Assembly: GCA_026936325.1 (NCBI GenBank)
Contig: JAPTHN010000025.1
Span: 5,340,001 to 5,404,000 of the forward strand
Reading direction: 5' to 3'
DNA: 64,000 nucleotides
From: Platynereis dumerilii
Taxonomy: Eukaryota > Annelida > Polychaeta > Phyllodocida > Nereididae
Each line of letters begins with the position of its first letter. Positions within the stretch are counted from its first letter, which is position 1. The position numbers and the translations under genes were made by a program. Positions 60,567 to 64,000 of this stretch are shown here, piece by piece. The notes under the pieces are model-generated. The model was not told the origin of the DNA. It saw only the letters and a list, made by a program, of their open reading frames with translations, and did no database searches.

Positions 60567-61051
60567 TTAAGAATTTACCTATGGTAAATTCTATTTGTTT
60601 TTGCTATTATTATAATCCCCCGCCGCTTGCGGGCGGGGGATTATATTGATATTCTTCGATTACCTTTTATTATTATTATAATCCCCCGCCGCTTGCGGGC
60701 GGGGGATTATATTGATATTCTTCGATTACCTTTTATTATTATTATTATTATAATCCCCCGCCGCTTGCGGGGGATTATATTGATATTGTTCGTTTTATTA
60801 TTATTATTATTATAATCCCCCGCCGCTTGCGGGGGATTATATTGATATTGTTCGTTTTATTATTATTATTATTATAATCCCCCGCCGCTTGCGGGGGATT
60901 ATATTGATATTGTTCGTTTTATTATTATTATTATGAATTCCCCGTAGGGGAATTCATATTGTTATTGTACGTTTTGTTATTATTAAGAATTTACCTATGG
61001 TAAATTCTATTTGTTTTTGCTATTATTTTTTTTATTCTTATTCTTATTCTC
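60567..61051 (+). repeat. Cluster of eight hairpin heads of three families
   Basis: Family 1 heads at 60,570 and 60,986; family 2 heads at 60,612, 60,678, 60,750, 60,812 and 60,874; and one of a third type at 60,933 (ATGAATTCCCC-GTA-GGGGAATTCAT followed by ATTGTTATTGTACG). All are joined by (TTA)n. Seven of the eight have no adjoining body. Confidence 0.88.
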
Positions 61052-62349
61052 TCAAAATGGTTTTATGTTCACAAAAGATTGTCAAAAGGTAAGTCAGTTG
61101 TTGGGTATTACGTAATTGGGTCATTTGATGTCATTTTCACAGTTGTCTTTTTCACAGAGCCGTTCAAAGTCGAAAAGTAGTAAACTTTAAAGGCTCATAA
61201 CTCAAAAAGTATTTGAGATAATCAGATAGGATTAAAAATCCTGTGACAAAAAGTTGTTGTCAATGTATTGGTAGAAGTGATATGACAATTGGTCTAGCGG
61301 GTAAAGGGCTATTGCACTTGAGCAGTTTTCAGTGTTGCGCAGGTTTCTCAAGTTACATAATAGATAGAAACATGGTGATGGTGGCTAAAGTTAGCCAGTA
61401 TCTGGGGCCAGTGCTGATTCAACAAATGGTTGAAGTCGGACAAAGACGTTTAGAAAAAAGGCAATTTTTCAAAATTGTGGGTTCAAAATTTAGGTGGAAT
61501 TGTGAAATCTCCATGAAGGAGTAGTCTGAGGTCATCAAAATGTATAATGAACTACCCTTAACTTTTCCCAGAAACACTATATTGACCAAAACATTTGACC
61601 TATAGGTGATATTTGAAGGTGATATGAGCCATCAAAGTCAAAAAAGTTGAATTTTTCAAAAATTCTGAAAATTATGTTTTTTTTTCCACAATCCTCTTAA
61701 AAGTCTGAGGTATGCTGGTCACTAATATGGTTGTCAAAAGCCCCCTATTAGAATTGTTTCATATCCTCAACTTAATTTGTAAAAAAATTGTGAAAAGTGG
61801 CACTTCACAACTTACATGACATTTTGCATAAATAATTTAATTTGAATGGGAAATATTACTCCTACAGCTTTCTGTAAATTAAATGAAACCCAAACTGACA
61901 TTCTGGCAATCACATGAGCACATAAAATTTGACAAGTAGTCTCATTCATCATGGTCAAATTTGAGGTCAAAGATGAAATGAAAATTGACCATTTTCAGAG
62001 ATGATTTTTTTTAACTCAGAAGGAATGTCTCAATTTTCTTCATTTTAAAGGACAATGTGAACTGAATGGTTGTGGTCAATTGTGGTAAACAACATGTCTG
62101 TAGCTACAGCCATCTCTGAACAGTAAAGGTCAAAAGGTCAAAAAATGACCAATTGGTCAGCAAAAAAATTCATTTTCACATGATGCAGGTGAGACAATTT
62201 CACACTCCACCTCAGGCTGGCCGCATATATTAGCATACATTATCCATATTTGGAAAGCTGTTCTGGCCGTTTCAGGTAACGGGGCCAGTGTACTCTACTG
62301 TCTAATGTTTCTATACATATTACAGTCTCAAATGACTGAGTGGAGTTGG

Positions 62350-64000
62350 GAACAGGAGTTGTAGTCAGGACTCTGAGCCAGGACTCAGAGTCAGGTCTGT
62401 GAGTCAGGTCTGTGAGTCTGGTCTGTGAGTCAGGTCTGTGAGTCAGGTCTGTTAGTCAGGTCTGTGAGACAGGACCCTGAGTCAGGTCTCTGAGTCTGGA
62501 CCCTAGGTCAGGACTCTGAGTCAGGACTCTGAGTCTCGACTATGAATCAGGCCGCTGAGTCAGGACTCTGAGTCAGGACTCGGAGTCAGGATTCGGAGTC
62601 AGGAATCTGAGTCAGGACTCTTAGTCAGGACTCGAAGTCAGGACTCAGTCAGGTCTGTGAGTCAGGTCTGTGAGTTAGGACCCTGAGTCAGGGCTCTGAG
62701 TCAGGTCCCTGAGTCAGGACCCTAGGTCATGACTCTGAGTCAGGAATCTGAGTCGGGAATCTGAGTCAGGAATCTGAATCAGGACCCTGAGTCAGGCCCC
62801 TGAGTCAGGACTCTGAGTCACGACTCAGAGTCAGGACTCAGAGTCTCGACTCTGAGTCTCAACTGTGCGTCTCGACTATGAGTCTCGACTATGAGTCTCG
62901 ACTATGAGTCTCGACTATGAGTCTCGACTATGAGTCTCGACTATGAGTCTCGACTATGAGTCTCGACTATGAGTCGCGACTTTGAGTCAGGACTCAGAGT
63001 CAGGACTCTGAGTCTCGACGGTGCGTCTCGACCATAGAAATACATAGAAGGGACATGAGGCTCTGGCAGATGAAGCAACCAAATCCACCATCTTGGAACT
63101 GCCCTGAATACTGGCACAATGGACCATGACGTCACCAATAACTGTGATGTCACTTATAACAATGGCATGACGTCACATCATAATTGGTCTATTGTGACGT
63201 CATGTCTCAGGGCAGTTCCAATATGGCTGATTTGGTGACCTCATCTTGAGGTGGCATCATACAGCCTCATGTCCCTTCTATGTATTTCTATGGTCTCGAC
63301 TATGAGTCTCGACTATGAGTCTCGACTATGAGTCTCGACTATGAGTCTCGACTATGAGTCTCGACTATGAGTCTCGACTATGAGTCTCGACTATGAGTCT
63401 CGACTATGAGTCTCGACTATGAGTCTCGACTATGAGTCTCGACTATGAGTCTCGACTATGAGTCTCGACTATGAGTCTCGACTATGAGTCTCGACTATGA
63501 GTCTCGACTATGAGTCAGGGGCCGCTGAGTCAGGGGCCGCTGAGTCAGGGGCCGCTGAGTCAGGCCACGCTCAGTCAGGCCTTGGAGTCAGGACTCGGAG
63601 TCAGGACTTGAGGTCAGGACTCGGAGGCAGGACTCAAAAAGGCAGGACTTGGAGTCAGGCCTCGGAGTCAGGCCTCGGAGTCAGGCCTCGGGGTCAGGCC
63701 TCGGAGTCAGGCCTCGGAGTCAGGCCTCGGAGTCAGGACACGGAGTCTGGACTCGGAGTCGGGTCTCTGAAATCAGGACTCTGAGTCAGGTCTCGGAGTC
63801 AGGTCTCTGAGTCAGGACTCTGAGTCAGGACTCTGAGTCAGGACTTTGAGTCAGGACTCAGAGTCAGGACTCTGAGTCTCGACGGTGCGTCTCGACTATG
63901 AGTCTCGACTATGAGTCTCGACTATGAGTCTCAACTATGAGTCTCGACTATGAGTCTCGACTATGAGTCTCGACTATGAGTCTCGACTATGAGTCTTGAC
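62350..64000 (+). repeat. 13-bp minisatellite array of unit M, continuing past the window
   Basis: GACTCTGAGTCAG units followed by long blocks of GAGTCTCGACTAT, then three GGCCGCTGAGTCAGG units at 63,515-63,560 and GGCCTCGGAGTCA units. The order after 63,480 resembles the array of unit A near 30,430-30,680. Confidence 0.95.
63032..63293. mobile_element. 262-bp MITE with 31-bp terminal inverted repeats and three CRE palindromes
   Basis: The ends start CCATAGAAATACATAGAAGG and are inverted copies over 31 bp. A second inverted pair (TTGGAACTGCCCTGA) lies inside. TCTCGA flanks both sides, consistent with a 6-bp duplication, though the host array itself contains that motif. TGACGTCA occurs at 63,127, 63,168 and 63,195. 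No coding frame. Confidence 0.8.

Larger units (their letters stand above)
60985..64000 (+). mobile_element. Family 1 Helentron-like element, unit M, 3' end beyond the window
   Basis: Head at 60,986, body from TCAAAATGGTTTTATG at 61,052 (a third, more diverged subfamily), array from about 62,350 running past the window edge. A MITE sits in the array. Confidence 0.75.

Overview
The window is nuclear DNA of an animal, most likely a marine invertebrate; the species cannot be named from sequence alone. It is AT-rich, has short (about 90 bp) GT-AG introns, a Polinton/Maverick, tRNA-derived SINEs, a C2H2 zinc-finger gene and dense rolling-circle-type repeats.

1-18,301: a Polinton (Maverick) virus-like element, cut by the left window edge. 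The plus strand carries protein-primed DNA polymerase B and two related genes for small type I membrane proteins. The minus strand carries a spliced gene with two PC4-like ssDNA-binding domains, two small basic proteins, the packaging ATPase, the double-jelly-roll major capsid protein, a basic protein, a minor capsid protein, the integrase, a small membrane protein and a second PC4-like gene. Polymerase, ATPase and major capsid frames are open, but the element as a whole is broken, with about four interruptions in the integrase, minor capsid and right-end genes. No adenovirus-type protease was recognised. Several SINE copies sit in its plus-strand introns and spacers.

18,302-23,619: a pyrimidine-rich, non-coding element whose ends repeat in the order A1 ... 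B1-A2-B2, as in Ngaro/PAT-type (DIRS-like) retroelements, or alternatively a long and a short copy of one element in tandem. It separates the Polinton from about 470 bp of unassigned sequence.

24,095-27,034: a single-exon host gene for a C2H2 zinc-finger protein (minus strand), with an internal duplication and a short repeated C-terminal tail. Upstream is a small MITE-like insertion.

28,300-64,000: a continuous field of non-autonomous elements inserted head to tail in TTA microsatellites. Family 1 (ten bodies, A-C and G-M) has a hairpin head, an AT-rich body of about 1.3 kb, a long 13-bp minisatellite built on GACTC-N-GAGTC, and a 3' end with a hairpin about 8 nt before CTAG. Family 2 (three bodies, D-F, about 1.3 kb each) has a different hairpin head, no minisatellite, and again a hairpin plus CTAG. 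Copies B and H are nearly identical and match exactly from head to CTAG, which fixes the element boundaries. The structure fits Helitron/Helentron-type non-autonomous elements (HINE-like). No replication-helicase gene lies in the window. A 262-bp inverted-repeat MITE with three CRE palindromes has landed in the last minisatellite.
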